Assembly (NCBI GenBank): GCA_016720835.1
Contig: JADKJW010000004.1
Coordinates: 183,501-247,500, forward strand
DNA: 64,000 nt
Direction of reading: 5' to 3'
DNA from: Ignavibacteria bacterium
GTDB lineage: Bacteria > Bacteroidota > Ignavibacteria > SZUA-365
Shown: positions 51,440 to 61,031 of the stretch, one piece after another
Numbering within the stretch: the first letter of the stretch is position 1
Layout: the number at the start of each line of letters is the position of its first letter
Translations under genes and position numbers: made by a program
The notes under the pieces: model-generated
Seen by the model: the letters and a program-made list of their open reading frames with translations, nothing else
Told to the model about the DNA's origin: nothing
The model's database searches: none

Positions 51440-52033
51440 TTAATCGTGGTAGAAATACTTGAGATTCGGCAAGGCTCTCCGTATCCGCTCAATTTCCTGC
51501 TTGCTGATCGGGTTCGCCTTGATATACAAAGTTTTCAAATTCCAGAGCTTGTGAATGTTGTCCGGCAACCGCGAAATATTATTCACTGAGAGATTAAGGT
51601 AATTCAGTGAATACAACTCGCAGATTTCATCTGGAAGATCCGTCAACTGATTGTGATGCAGATCCAGCATCTCCAGTTTCGTGGCCTTTCGAATTTCAGG
51701 CAATACATTGGATATCTTGTTGTTTTCGACAAAGAGATATTCCAGCTGTGGAATATTTCCGATCACAGACGAAACAGTCATCAGGTAGCCGGTGTTCCAC
51801 GATATTCCTCGAAGAAACGGCAGCGATTTCAGTTTTTCCGGGAGCGCCTTCGAAGTATCGCTCCTGATCGCGAGTATCTGCGCGAGTTCCGGATGCTCGT
51901 ACGCTTCAATCAAATCAGAGAAACAATATAGACATGGTTCAGTGTCAACACGTTTCATTCCTACAGGCTCTTCGCAGCAGGAAAGGACAACGACGCAAAG
52001 CACTGATACGGCGAAACGGCCCCGGCTGTTCAT
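51440..52033 (-). CDS. Leucine-rich-repeat lipoprotein (copy 1 of a tandem pair)
   Basis: 197 residues. Signal with lipobox VLSC (about 18-19). About four LRR units of the L..L.LxxNxL(S/T)xLP type: LEYLFVENNKISNVLPEI, LEMLDLHHNQLTDLPDEI, LNYLNLSVNNISRLPDNI, LKTLYIKANPISK. Extracellular or periplasmic protein-protein interaction is expected. Same length as the neighbour at 52035-52628 and separated from it by one base, so a tandem duplicate. Region is clearly lower in GC than the rest of the window. Confidence 0.8.
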   Translation of the reverse strand: MNSRGRFAVSVLCVVVLSCCEEPVGMKRVDTEPCLYCFSDLIEAYEHPELAQILAIRSDTSKALPEKLKSLPFLRGISWNTGYLMTVSSVIGNIPQLEYLFVENNKISNVLPEIRKATKLEMLDLHHNQLTDLPDEICELYSLNYLNLSVNNISRLPDNIHKLWNLKTLYIKANPISKQEIERIRRALPNLKYFYHD

Positions 52034-52034
52034 A

Positions 52035-52628
52035 TCAGTCGTGCCTGATGGTTACATGCGGCAGTTGAGCTTTTATTCGCTGTATTTCACTGACACTGAT
52101 CGGATTTGCTCGAATATCCAGAGCCTCGAGGGTTCGGAGCTTTCCAATACTATCCGGCAATACGGAGATATAATTGCAAAACAGATCGAGATTTTTCAGT
52201 GAAGGCATGTCGCAAATCTCATCCGGGAGTACGGTCAGATAATTATTCGACAGATCAAGATCTTCCAGGCGTCGCGCGTTGCGAATTCCCGGAGCAATCC
52301 TGGTTATCTTGTTGCCACCAACATATGTTACCTTCAGTAATGGGAGATCAGCGATAACTTCGGAGAGGTAGACAAGGTATCCACCGCTCCACCAGAGGTC
52401 TTCGAGGAGGGGCAACAGTGCGAGTTTGTTGGGGATGGTCCACGATGTGTCGTCGACCACCTGCAGGCTCCTCGCAATGTCCTTGTGAACAAGCGCCGAA
52501 TCAAAATTATGAAAACGTGATTCCCATGGTATATCAGGTTGTTTATAGCCGCTCACATCTCCTGAATTGCAGCCGTAGAATACGGCAATACAGAACGACG
52601 CGTACGCAAAAAATCTGAACGTCTTCAT
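52035..52628 (-). CDS. Leucine-rich-repeat lipoprotein (copy 2 of a tandem pair)
   Basis: 197 residues, lipobox-like VFYGC (about 20). LRR units with the same spacing as copy 1: LLKVTYVGGNKITRIAPGI, LEDLDLSNNYLTVLPDEI, LKNLDLFCNYISVLPDSI, LEALDIRANPISVSEIQRI. Sequences are diverged outside the consensus positions but both begin with a conserved region containing LPxLxxLPFLRG/ED and share the terminal SxxEIxRI motif. Likely first gene of the pair; the downstream copy begins one base after its stop. Confidence 0.8.
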   Translation of the reverse strand: MKTFRFFAYASFCIAVFYGCNSGDVSGYKQPDIPWESRFHNFDSALVHKDIARSLQVVDDTSWTIPNKLALLPLLEDLWWSGGYLVYLSEVIADLPLLKVTYVGGNKITRIAPGIRNARRLEDLDLSNNYLTVLPDEICDMPSLKNLDLFCNYISVLPDSIGKLRTLEALDIRANPISVSEIQRIKAQLPHVTIRHD

Positions 52629-52767
52629 GGGTCCTACAGGGCTGCCGCCACTACGATCTTCATGCCAGTCTCAAGTGTGTGCTCCGAAAATACTCCCGGT
52701 CTCGGCGACTGTCAAGGATAAACGCAAAACCGGCATCCACACAGCGCAGTCGCAGACCATCGCAAAG

Positions 52768-53439
52768 CTACAACCCCAGCAGCGCCTTCAGTTTTATCGA
52801 ATCGGCGCTGCGCGTGTACGGCCAGGCGCGGAGATCGATTTTGGCATGCAGTTCATCCGCCTGCTCCTCGCCCAGCATCCAGGCCTTCTCCTTCACGTCC
52901 TGCATCGTAAGAAGCTGCCCGGTGTTGTGCGGCAGGTGCAGGTAATCGATGCCGCTCAGATGTTTGCTCGCCTGCTTCTCGCGGAAACCGACGTACAGCG
53001 CGGAGATCAGGTCGTTGACGAAGGAATTCTTCGTTGGTCCCGGACTGACGCGCGAAGGGCCCATGATGTTCGTGGAGGCGATGCGGTAATAACGCGGATC
53101 GGACTTGTAGATGCGCAGCGAGCGGTTCTGATCGGGCACCATCGCCGCGCGCAGCATGTCCTCCGTGAAGAGGCGCTGCGCGAGCGACGGCTCCGACGGC
53201 GGGATCCACGGCATGCCTCCGAACCAGCTCGAGCCGAAGGTCGCGCCTGAAGGCGAGGAGAGCCGCAGCGGCAGGTCGGGCTGCAGGTTCACTCGCGAAA
53301 ACGGCAGCGACAGCGGCCGCTCCTGCGCGGAGGCGCAGGTCGCGAGCAGCAGCAACACGGGCAGCAGGACGGTCGAGATTTCATACTGCACACTATTGAA
53401 TCTCGCCGAGCAAAGCAAGACGAAAAATCGGCTCCGCAT
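52768..53439 (-). CDS. Hypothetical exported protein
   Basis: 223 residues from ATG 53439; a GTG at 53393 would give a tighter signal peptide (STVLLPVLLLLATCASAQ). The mature part has no recognised domain; a conserved-looking stretch is KSDPRYYRIASTNIMGPSRV and it ends with helical, charged sequence (EKAWMLGEEQADELHAKI). Downstream of the giant kinase gene on the same strand; 47 bases separate the kinase stop from this ATG, so it may be a later gene of the same transcript. Confidence 0.58.
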   Translation of the reverse strand: MRSRFFVLLCSARFNSVQYEISTVLLPVLLLLATCASAQERPLSLPFSRVNLQPDLPLRLSSPSGATFGSSWFGGMPWIPPSEPSLAQRLFTEDMLRAAMVPDQNRSLRIYKSDPRYYRIASTNIMGPSRVSPGPTKNSFVNDLISALYVGFREKQASKHLSGIDYLHLPHNTGQLLTMQDVKEKAWMLGEEQADELHAKIDLRAWPYTRSADSIKLKALLGL

Positions 53440-53486
53440 ATCCGTATCTCCGCGATCGCGAAAATCGCCGGGAGCGGGACCCCGGC

Positions 53487-56400
53487 TCAGCCGGGCAGGG
53501 TCAGGATGAATTCGGCACCTCCCTCCGCGGAATTCTCCGCGCGCAGCGTGCCGCCGTGTCCCTTCACCACGATGTCGTAGCTCATCGAGAGGCCGAGACC
53601 CGTGCCGTATCCCGTGGGCTTCGTGGTGAAGAAGGGCTGGAAGATCTTGTTGCGGATTTCCTCCGGAATCCCGGCGCCGTTGTCGCGAATCCGTATCGCC
53701 ACGCCGGTCCCCGCCGGCACGGTGCTCACGGAGAGACGCGGAGGCGGGCCGCCGTCGACCTTCCACCGTTCGGTCGCGGCATAGATGCCGTTCTGCATGA
53801 TGTTGAGCAGCACGCGGCTCAGGTCCTGCGGCACGACGCGCACCCGGGGGAGGGACGCGCTGAAGTGCCGTTCGATCGCGACGTCGACGTCCGGCATGGA
53901 CGCGCGCAGCATGTGCAGGGCCACCGTCGCCGCCTCGTCCGCGAGGAGGTTGATGTCGCTTTCCTCGGTGTTGCCCGCGCTGCCCCGCGCGTGCATCATC
54001 ATGCTCTTGAGGATGCCGTCGGCCTTGCGGCCGTGCTCGCGGATGCGGGCCAGGTTCTCGCGGAGGTCCGCCAGAATCCCGGCGCGTTCCGCCTCGTCAT
54101 TCGAGTGCGAGAGATCCTCGAACAGCTCGTCGCTGGCCTCGGCGAAGTTGGTCACGAAGTTGAGCGGATTCCTGATCTCGTGCGCGATGCCGGCGGTGAG
54201 TTCGCCGAGCGTGGCGAGCTTCTCGGCGTGCACGAGCTGCTCCTGCGTCGTGTGCAGGTGTTCGATGGCCTTCTCCAGCTCTTCCGACTTGCGGCGGAGA
54301 TCGCTGGTGCGCGCGTCCACCTTCTCCTCCAGCGTGCGCGAGTACTGCTCGATTTCCGTCTTCGCGAACGCGAGATCGGCGAAGAGCCGCGCGTTCTCTA
54401 TCGAGATGGCCATGTCGGCGGAAAGGATGGTCAGGGCCTCGAGGCGCTCGGACGGGAAGGCGCCTTCGGTCAGGGAATTCTCCATGTACAGGATGCCCGT
54501 CAGGCGCGCGCTGTGGATGAGCGGGATGCACAGGATGGACGCCACGGCGTTGACCGCGATGTGGGGGTCGCCGGTGAAATCGCCCCGCCGATGCGCGGCA
54601 TCGAGCGCGAAGGGTTGCCGGGTCCGCTCCACGTAGTGGACGACGGAATGCGCGATCGCCGGGTACGTCTCCAGCGGGACGCTCTGCATCACGGCGGCAT
54701 CCCTGCGGCTGCTGTCGCCTTCGGCTTCCACGCGCCATGCGCCGTCGCGTTCAAGGATGAGCAGGCCGCGTTCGGCGCCGGCGTTTTCCAGGATGATGCG
54801 GATGAGCTTGCGCAGGAGTTTTTCGAGGATGATTTCGTCCGAAAATGCGTGCGAGGCCTTGACGAAGGACAGCACGTCGAGCTTCGCGGAGAGTCCGCCC
54901 CCATGCGCGGAGAGTCCCGCGTCACCCGCGCGCGAGCCGGTCTCGCGCGTCGCGGTGAGCAGGTCCGGAAATTCCGCTTCCAGCAGGCGCGTCTTTTCAG
55001 ACGCACCCCAGGCGCCATAGGCCGCATGCGCGTCGCGCAGATGCACGAGGGCGAGGCGCGGGATGCCCGAGCGCAGGAAGCAGCGCCCGGCCGACTCGTT
55101 GGCGATGGCGATGAAGAGCGGCGCTCCGAAGTCCGCGGCGGAAGCGAGCGCGCGCGCGTGCAGCGGCAGGGCGCGGAGCGAGCCGCGTCCGTCGTCCGCC
55201 GCCTCCGCGTCGACGATGTCGACCAGGTGCCGGTAATTCGCGGGACAGTGCGCCGCAAGCGCCGCGAGCTTCCCGCGATGGGCGGAGATGGCGCGTCCCG
55301 CCGCCCTCCCTCCCGTCCCGGCGCGGCGCCGCTCGCCGAGCGTGAGTACGCAGAAAAAGCGGTACCACGCTTCGCTGAGCTGCCCGAGGATGCCGTGCAT
55401 GTCGGGCTTCGACGCCGCGATCAACGCGGCGCCTTCCGTGAAATCGCGGCACAGCCAGGCCGACGCGATCATGTGCGAGGCGTGATACATGCGCGACGGG
55501 ATGTCCGTGGACACGCCGAGCATGCGCTCCAGCCCGGCGCGCTCGTCCGCGAGACGTCTCCGCGCGTCGAGGTCGGCGACGGGGACGGTCATGCTTCGAT
55601 GGAACACATCCACGCTGGCCATCGCCGGTTCCGGGAGGTTGACCTGCCGGCTGTAGTGCAGGGCGGACTCGAGGTCGGAGGCGATTTCCTGAAGCGTGTC
55701 GCCGGTGCACAAGCGCGTGAGGACGATGAATCTTCCGGACCAGACACCGTAGAGATGGTCGCCGCTCTGGCTCGACAGCGCGCGGCTCTCGCGCAGGGAC
55801 GCGAGGCTGTCGCTGAATTCCTTTTCCCAGTTGAGCGAGAACACGCCGATGGTCATCTTCACGCGGCCGCTCCAGAGCGGATGCGGGAAGCGTTCGAGCA
55901 GCGCCGTCGCGAGTCCGCCGAATTCCACGGCGCGCGCGTACCTGCCGAAGCCGGCGGCGATGATGGCCGAGTACTGCGAGAAGACGAAGGGCGCGCTGAC
56001 CGACACGCCCTTGCGCAGCACGAGTTCCATCATCTTCAGGATGAGCAGCGCGTACATTTCGGCGCTGCGGTAGTACGCGACGGAGATCATGCTCGCGAGC
56101 AGCTCCAGGGCGAGGATCGACGCCGCATCCGTCATTTCCGGGAGCGCGCGGAGGTCGGCCGCGCTCTTGCCGCGCAGCAGCCACTGGACGCGCGCCAGCT
56201 GCAGGCCGACCTGCGCCTTGCCCGGCGATGTGTGCAGCCGGATGCCGAGCGAGGCGAGCCCTTCGGCGGCGATCGCGATGGCCTCGTCCACGCGCGGCAC
56301 CGCGCAGTAGAGGGTCACCTTGCTGGTGAGGATGGCGGCTTTCGCGAGCGTGTCGGGCGTGATGCGCAGGACTTCGTCGAAGTGCCGGTCGGCGTCGTCG

Positions 56401-58844
56401 AAGCGTCCCGTCAGATATTCGCACATCCCCGCTTCGTGCAGCAGGTCTCTGCCGACGGGCGACGCGCCGGGATCGCTCGTGGAGGAAAGGAGCGAGAGTC
56501 CCTTTGAGGCGTACTGGTACGCGGCCTCGTAGGCCGCGGACGCGCGCGCCTTGCGCGCCGCGCGGAGATTCCGGCCGGCGAGCGCGCCGCGCTCCGCGTT
56601 GTCGGTAAGCAGGTCCGCGCCGGCATTGAGATGGTGCACGATGTCGAACAGCGCGTCGTCGCGTCGCTGTTCGGGGAGCGCCGCGTGCAGCAGCCGGCCG
56701 ATGCGCAGGTGCATCGCCTGCTTCTCCGCCGCGGGGATGGAATCGTAGGCGGCCTGCTGCACGCGGTCGTGGAGGAATTTGTATTCGATCGCCTGCGCGC
56801 CGTCGTCGGCATCGGCCGGACTCTCGTCGAGTTCGTCATCGTACTGGTAGAGGCGGTACGAATCGTCGATCGGGACGACGAGTCCCGCGTGAATGGCGTC
56901 CCACAGCTGCCCGGCCGTGCGGGCGGCGTGCGCTTCTCGCACGGTGGCGAGGGTGCGGAGGTCGAAGCGGTTGCCGAGACAGGACGCCAGCTGGAGCACC
57001 TGCTGCGCCGTGGACGGCAGGGTGTGGATGCGCTCGAGGACGAGTTCCGCCACGTTGTCGGTGATGTTCTCGCGGACGATGTCCTGCATGCTCCACTGCC
57101 ACCGGTTTTCCTCGCGATGAAAGCGCAGCAGCCGTTTCGCATGCAGCGATCGCAGGAACTCGCCCAGGAAAAACGGATTGCCCTGCGTCTTCGCGTGGAG
57201 GAGCGCCCCGAGCTCTTCTCCCGCACCGTCCTCGAGGTGCAGCATGTCCCGCACCAGCGCCGTGACGTCGCGCGGGAGCAGCGGCGCGAGGTGGACGCGT
57301 TCCACCGCGACCGACGCCTTCTCCGCGTTCTCGGCCATGCGGAACACGGGATGCCCCGGCGCGACTTCGTTCTCGCGGTACGAGCAGAGCAGGAGCAAAG
57401 ACCGGCTGTCGGGATGCTGCAGGAGTTTGCCGATGAACTCGAACGACGCGGCGTCCATCCACTGGCAATCGTCGAGGAACACCACCAGCGGATGCTCGGG
57501 CCGCGCGATGGCCTGCACGAAGGCGAGGAGCACGGAATGAAAGCGGTTCTGCGCCTCCTTTTCCGGCAGCGCGATCACTTCCGGCTGCGCGCCGAGCACG
57601 AGTTCGATGTCGGGCAGGAGATCGAGCAGGATGCGGCCGTTGGCGCCGACGGCATCCGCGATGCGCGCGCGCCACTGCGCGAGCGCGCCGTCGTCCATCG
57701 AGAGGAGCATGCCGACGAACTGCTGGAAGGCCTGCAGCAGCGGCGCGTAGGGGATGTTCCGCTGCAGCTGGTCGAATTTGCCGGACAGGAAGCAGCCGTT
57801 GCGGCGGGCGATGGGCGCGTGCATCTCGTGCACCAGCGCCGTTTTGCCGGATCCGGAGTAGCCGGACAGCATGAGCAGGCGCACGGCGCCGTCCGCAGCG
57901 CGGTGAAATGCTTCCGTCGTCCGCTCCGTCTCGCGGTCGCGCCCGTACAGTTTCTGCGGCAGGAGAAAGCGCTCGTACGTGTCGTGCTCGCCGATCGCGA
58001 AGGACGCGATGGATCCGGCGGTCTCCAGCATCGACAGGCAGGTTTCGAGATCCGCGACGAGGCCCGCGCAGCTCTGGTAGCGCTGCTCGGCGCTCTTCTC
58101 GAGCATTTTCAGGAGAATATCCGATACCGGCATCGGAATATCTTCATTCAGCTCGGAGGGCGACTTCGGCCGCCGCGCAATGTGCGCGTGCACCAGCTCC
58201 ATCGGATCGCGCGACTGGAAGGGCAGCCATCCGATGAGCATTTCGTAGAGGACGATGCCCAGCGAATACACGTCGCTGCGCAAATCCACCGCCCTGTTCA
58301 TGCGACCCGTCTGCTCGGGCGAGATGTATTCGAGCGGCCCCGGAACGGTATCGGGCGACCACCGCTCGGAGAATTCCACCTCGAGCAGGGATGCGCTGCC
58401 GAAGCCGGTGAAGCGCGCGTCCCCTGCCGCCGCGTCGACCAGGATGGCGTGCGACGAGATGCCGTTGTGCACGACGCCGCGCCGGTGAATCTCGCCGAGC
58501 GCGCGGGCCAGATTCAGCGCCAGACGCAGAAACTCGGTCATCGCGAGCTTTTTCCGGGAGAGCAGCGACGCCACCGTCTCGCCGCCGCTGTCCTCGTACA
58601 CGAGCGCGTAGGCATGCCGCGAGCTTTCGAGGCGCAGGACCCGCAGCGCGCCCGCATCCTCGAGACGCCGCGCGATCGCGAATTCGTGGCGCAACAGCGC
58701 GATGGTGCGCGGTTCCGGGTACTCGGCGAGGGGCACCTTGACAAGCACGGGCGCCGCATCCGACGCGCCGACGCCTCGGAACGTGCGCGTCTGAGCGTCG
58801 CGCGCGATCTCCTCGAGCTGCCGGTATGCGGGTGTTGCACTCAT
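53487..58844 (-). CDS. Giant pseudokinase / AAA ATPase / GAF / histidine kinase signalling protein
   Basis: 1785 residues from ATG 58844. (1) Serine/threonine kinase-like domain, about 1-265: activation segment GPLEYISPEQTGRMNRAVDLRSDVYSLG is intact, but the catalytic loop reads HNGISSHAIL (HRD Asp to Gly, Asn to Ala) and DFG reads GFG. (2) AAA_16-type ATPase, about 300-640: Walker A GYSGSGKT (~325), Walker B VVFLDD (~450). (3) Long helical TPR-like region, about 640-1290. (4) GAF, about 1335-1480. (5) Histidine kinase: phospho-His in GIAHEIRNPLNF (~1553) and HATPase with DNGAGIPEEI and GTGLGLSM. The architecture is known from cyanobacteria and others; loss of kinase residues is the odd feature. 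Confidence 0.9.
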   Translation of the reverse strand: MSATPAYRQLEEIARDAQTRTFRGVGASDAAPVLVKVPLAEYPEPRTIALLRHEFAIARRLEDAGALRVLRLESSRHAYALVYEDSGGETVASLLSRKKLAMTEFLRLALNLARALGEIHRRGVVHNGISSHAILVDAAAGDARFTGFGSASLLEVEFSERWSPDTVPGPLEYISPEQTGRMNRAVDLRSDVYSLGIVLYEMLIGWLPFQSRDPMELVHAHIARRPKSPSELNEDIPMPVSDILLKMLEKSAEQRYQSCAGLVADLETCLSMLETAGSIASFAIGEHDTYERFLLPQKLYGRDRETERTTEAFHRAADGAVRLLMLSGYSGSGKTALVHEMHAPIARRNGCFLSGKFDQLQRNIPYAPLLQAFQQFVGMLLSMDDGALAQWRARIADAVGANGRILLDLLPDIELVLGAQPEVIALPEKEAQNRFHSVLLAFVQAIARPEHPLVVFLDDCQWMDAASFEFIGKLLQHPDSRSLLLLCSYRENEVAPGHPVFRMAENAEKASVAVERVHLAPLLPRDVTALVRDMLHLEDGAGEELGALLHAKTQGNPFFLGEFLRSLHAKRLLRFHREENRWQWSMQDIVRENITDNVAELVLERIHTLPSTAQQVLQLASCLGNRFDLRTLATVREAHAARTAGQLWDAIHAGLVVPIDDSYRLYQYDDELDESPADADDGAQAIEYKFLHDRVQQAAYDSIPAAEKQAMHLRIGRLLHAALPEQRRDDALFDIVHHLNAGADLLTDNAERGALAGRNLRAARKARASAAYEAAYQYASKGLSLLSSTSDPGASPVGRDLLHEAGMCEYLTGRFDDADRHFDEVLRITPDTLAKAAILTSKVTLYCAVPRVDEAIAIAAEGLASLGIRLHTSPGKAQVGLQLARVQWLLRGKSAADLRALPEMTDAASILALELLASMISVAYYRSAEMYALLILKMMELVLRKGVSVSAPFVFSQYSAIIAAGFGRYARAVEFGGLATALLERFPHPLWSGRVKMTIGVFSLNWEKEFSDSLASLRESRALSSQSGDHLYGVWSGRFIVLTRLCTGDTLQEIASDLESALHYSRQVNLPEPAMASVDVFHRSMTVPVADLDARRRLADERAGLERMLGVSTDIPSRMYHASHMIASAWLCRDFTEGAALIAASKPDMHGILGQLSEAWYRFFCVLTLGERRRAGTGGRAAGRAISAHRGKLAALAAHCPANYRHLVDIVDAEAADDGRGSLRALPLHARALASAADFGAPLFIAIANESAGRCFLRSGIPRLALVHLRDAHAAYGAWGASEKTRLLEAEFPDLLTATRETGSRAGDAGLSAHGGGLSAKLDVLSFVKASHAFSDEIILEKLLRKLIRIILENAGAERGLLILERDGAWRVEAEGDSSRRDAAVMQSVPLETYPAIAHSVVHYVERTRQPFALDAAHRRGDFTGDPHIAVNAVASILCIPLIHSARLTGILYMENSLTEGAFPSERLEALTILSADMAISIENARLFADLAFAKTEIEQYSRTLEEKVDARTSDLRRKSEELEKAIEHLHTTQEQLVHAEKLATLGELTAGIAHEIRNPLNFVTNFAEASDELFEDLSHSNDEAERAGILADLRENLARIREHGRKADGILKSMMMHARGSAGNTEESDINLLADEAATVALHMLRASMPDVDVAIERHFSASLPRVRVVPQDLSRVLLNIMQNGIYAATERWKVDGGPPPRLSVSTVPAGTGVAIRIRDNGAGIPEEIRNKIFQPFFTTKPTGYGTGLGLSMSYDIVVKGHGGTLRAENSAEGGAEFILTLPG

Positions 58845-58855
58845 GCCAGGGTGTC

Positions 58856-59566
58856 TCACGCGATGGAGATGCGGTTGTTCTTGCGCTGATGCAGGAACCA
58901 GATGTAGATCATGTCCATCACGAAGGCCAGCACGCCCATCGACTGCAGGAAGTGATGGTCGGTGTAGTGCATGAACATGAACACGGTGTTCATCGCCGTG
59001 CCGAGCGTGCGCAGCCATGCGATGGAATAGGACAGGCGCGTCACGTCCTCCAGCCGGAAGATGAGCAGCAGGTAGTACACCGAAATGAACAGCTGCGCGA
59101 TGTAGGCCGTATGCGCGCCGATGGGCGTGTCGTATCCTTCCATGATGTAGAAGTTGTACAGGACGAGCAGCGACAGCATGGTCAGGACGGTCAGCACCTT
59201 GAAATTGCGCTTGACGAAGGGGGTGGAGACGAACTTGTCGCCGTCCACGATCACCTTGTAGAAGATGTAGACGTCGAGCAGCAGCCACGCGCGGTAGGTC
59301 CAGACGAGCAGTTGTCCCGTGTCCGGCGAGTACGGTCCCGACCAGAGGATTTCCCACGCGAAGTTGGAGCACCCCGCGATCACGGGCATCTCGATGATGC
59401 GGTATTTCCGGTCGTTGCGGATCAGGATGGCATAGACGGCGACCCACAGCAGGCATCCTCCCGCGAAGAGAATCATCTCGGGGATGGTGTAATCGATGAG
59501 ATTGATGAAATGCGTGGAACCGATGCTCACCGTGTCCGTGAGACTGGCGGGGTGTGGGCCGTACAT
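58856..59566 (-). CDS. Seven-helix membrane protein, possibly related to Pyr4/PaxB-type terpene cyclases
   Basis: 236 residues with about seven hydrophobic helices. GCSNFAWEILWSGPY in the second helix/loop resembles the conserved N-x-x-W-E region of integral-membrane terpene cyclases of the Pyr4/PaxB group, in which a Glu there is catalytic; no alignment was run and the link is tentative. Eleven bases upstream of the giant kinase gene, 40 bases downstream of the MpaB-like oxygenase gene, all on the minus strand. If the resemblance is wrong it is simply an unknown polytopic membrane protein, possibly a sensor for the kinase. Confidence 0.6.
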   Translation of the reverse strand: MYGPHPASLTDTVSIGSTHFINLIDYTIPEMILFAGGCLLWVAVYAILIRNDRKYRIIEMPVIAGCSNFAWEILWSGPYSPDTGQLLVWTYRAWLLLDVYIFYKVIVDGDKFVSTPFVKRNFKVLTVLTMLSLLVLYNFYIMEGYDTPIGAHTAYIAQLFISVYYLLLIFRLEDVTRLSYSIAWLRTLGTAMNTVFMFMHYTDHHFLQSMGVLAFVMDMIYIWFLHQRKNNRISIA

Positions 59567-59606
59567 CGCGGTATCCTTGTGCGAAGAGTGGAAGAAGTGC
59601 CCGACC

Positions 59607-60773
59607 CTACGCGGCGGGCGAGCCGGGGATCATGGACTGCAGATCGGCGATCGACGCGGGGATGCTGAACGTGACCTCCCCGCCCAGGTCGCGGTTGATC
59701 ATGTCCTGAAAGAGACGTTCGGCGAACAGGTGATGCGCCTTCTCCTCCAGAAAATCGAGCGGGCCGACGATGGTACCCAGATGCTCCACGAAGAAGGACA
59801 GCACCGGATGCCCGGCCGTGTCGAGTCCAAGCCGGTCGCAGGCTTCAGCGCCCATCAGTTCGCGCATGTACACGGCGGGCAGCGCGTCGAGGCCCACGGC
59901 CGACAGGAGCGGCGGGACCATCGATTCGAGCATGTGCAGATTCGCGGCCGCGAGGGCCGTCCCCTCCGGATTGACGGACGCGCCCGTGTAATGCCTGCGG
60001 CCGTAGGCGGCATACAATTCCGCGGCCTCCTCCACATTCGACGGGAGCCACTTCATGTCGGGTGCCTCGCCTTCGGGATGCATGCCCATCATGCAGCCGT
60101 AGACGCACCAGAGGTAGAGGTAGTCTTCCTCCTGCTGCGCTGTCCACCCCGCGCCCAGTGTGCGCAATCCGTCGATGACCAGCCACGAGAATCCGAGAAT
60201 GGTGTCGATCAGGTCTTCCTGATTGATGGGGACGCCGTAGCGGTCGCGGTACGTCGGCGAATATGTTCCGGCCATGTGCCGCACGCCGGCATGGAGGAGA
60301 CGCAGTTTCTGGGCGGTGACGATGGCCCTGCCACCGGGGAGGAAGGCGCCGCCCTTCGTGACGTTGATCACGAGTTCGAGCGTACCCAGGAGGCGCTTGA
60401 AGGTCTTGGTGCGCAGCAGACCCGACATGTTGAGCACGATGGCCAGATTCGGCGCCTGATATCCTTCCGGGAGCGATTTGGTCAGCAGCACCAGCGCCGC
60501 CAGAAACATGTGCTCGTTGAACACCGTTTCGGCCCGCGCGATGCGCGCCATGTCCACATCGAAGGGGAGCGCCTTTGTCTGTTCGAAGAATTCGTACAGC
60601 TCGGGCACGAGCGTGGCCGGGTGTATGTCGTCGTTCACCCGCATTTCATGAAAGATCTTCGCGGCCACCGCGGTCTCGTTCTTCTCGAGCAGCGCGTGGA
60701 CGGCGGCATCCGCCACGGGATCTCCCAGTTGACGCAAGGCGTCGAGCGTGGAATCTGACCATCGATCCGACAT
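59607..60773 (-). CDS. MpaB/Lcp-type (DUF2236) oxygenase-like protein
   Basis: 388 residues. DUF2236 region with AIVTAQKLRLLHAGVRHMAG (His/Arg of the heme pocket in Lcp and MpaB-type oxygenases), then GVPINQEDLIDTILGFSWLVIDGLRTLG and HPEGEAPDMKWLP, matching the family pattern. Members cleave carbon-carbon bonds of isoprenoid chains (rubber, farnesyl side chain of mycophenolate) or act as heme oxidases; substrate here unknown. First gene of a three-gene minus-strand run ending in the giant signalling protein. Confidence 0.8.
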   Translation of the reverse strand: MSDRWSDSTLDALRQLGDPVADAAVHALLEKNETAVAAKIFHEMRVNDDIHPATLVPELYEFFEQTKALPFDVDMARIARAETVFNEHMFLAALVLLTKSLPEGYQAPNLAIVLNMSGLLRTKTFKRLLGTLELVINVTKGGAFLPGGRAIVTAQKLRLLHAGVRHMAGTYSPTYRDRYGVPINQEDLIDTILGFSWLVIDGLRTLGAGWTAQQEEDYLYLWCVYGCMMGMHPEGEAPDMKWLPSNVEEAAELYAAYGRRHYTGASVNPEGTALAAANLHMLESMVPPLLSAVGLDALPAVYMRELMGAEACDRLGLDTAGHPVLSFFVEHLGTIVGPLDFLEEKAHHLFAERLFQDMINRDLGGEVTFSIPASIADLQSMIPGSPAA

Positions 60774-61031
60774 GGCACAGCCCTCCGAGCTGAATGGTGT
60801 GGAAGCGTTCTCGACTCATCCCCGTCCCTCCGCAAGCACTGCGGCCGGCGCCGCGTAGCGCGAATTCTTCCGTCGGTGCGTACCGCACGGATGCATGCCG
60901 CACATTGCCGCAACAACGAAAGCGGAAATTTCAAGGAGAGATGAGATACAGGGAGAGAAAATCGGACCTTTTTTGTACGAAATCAAGTGTCGGCACCGCG
61001 GCGCTTGATTATTCCTGGAGGCGCGGTCCGA

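Noticed and set aside
53556..58889. Long rightward open frames (983 and 752 codons) opposite the giant kinase gene
   Set aside because: They are in the antisense shadow of a protein with five clear domains; composition is Arg/Gly/His-rich with no domains, as expected from high-GC codon bias.
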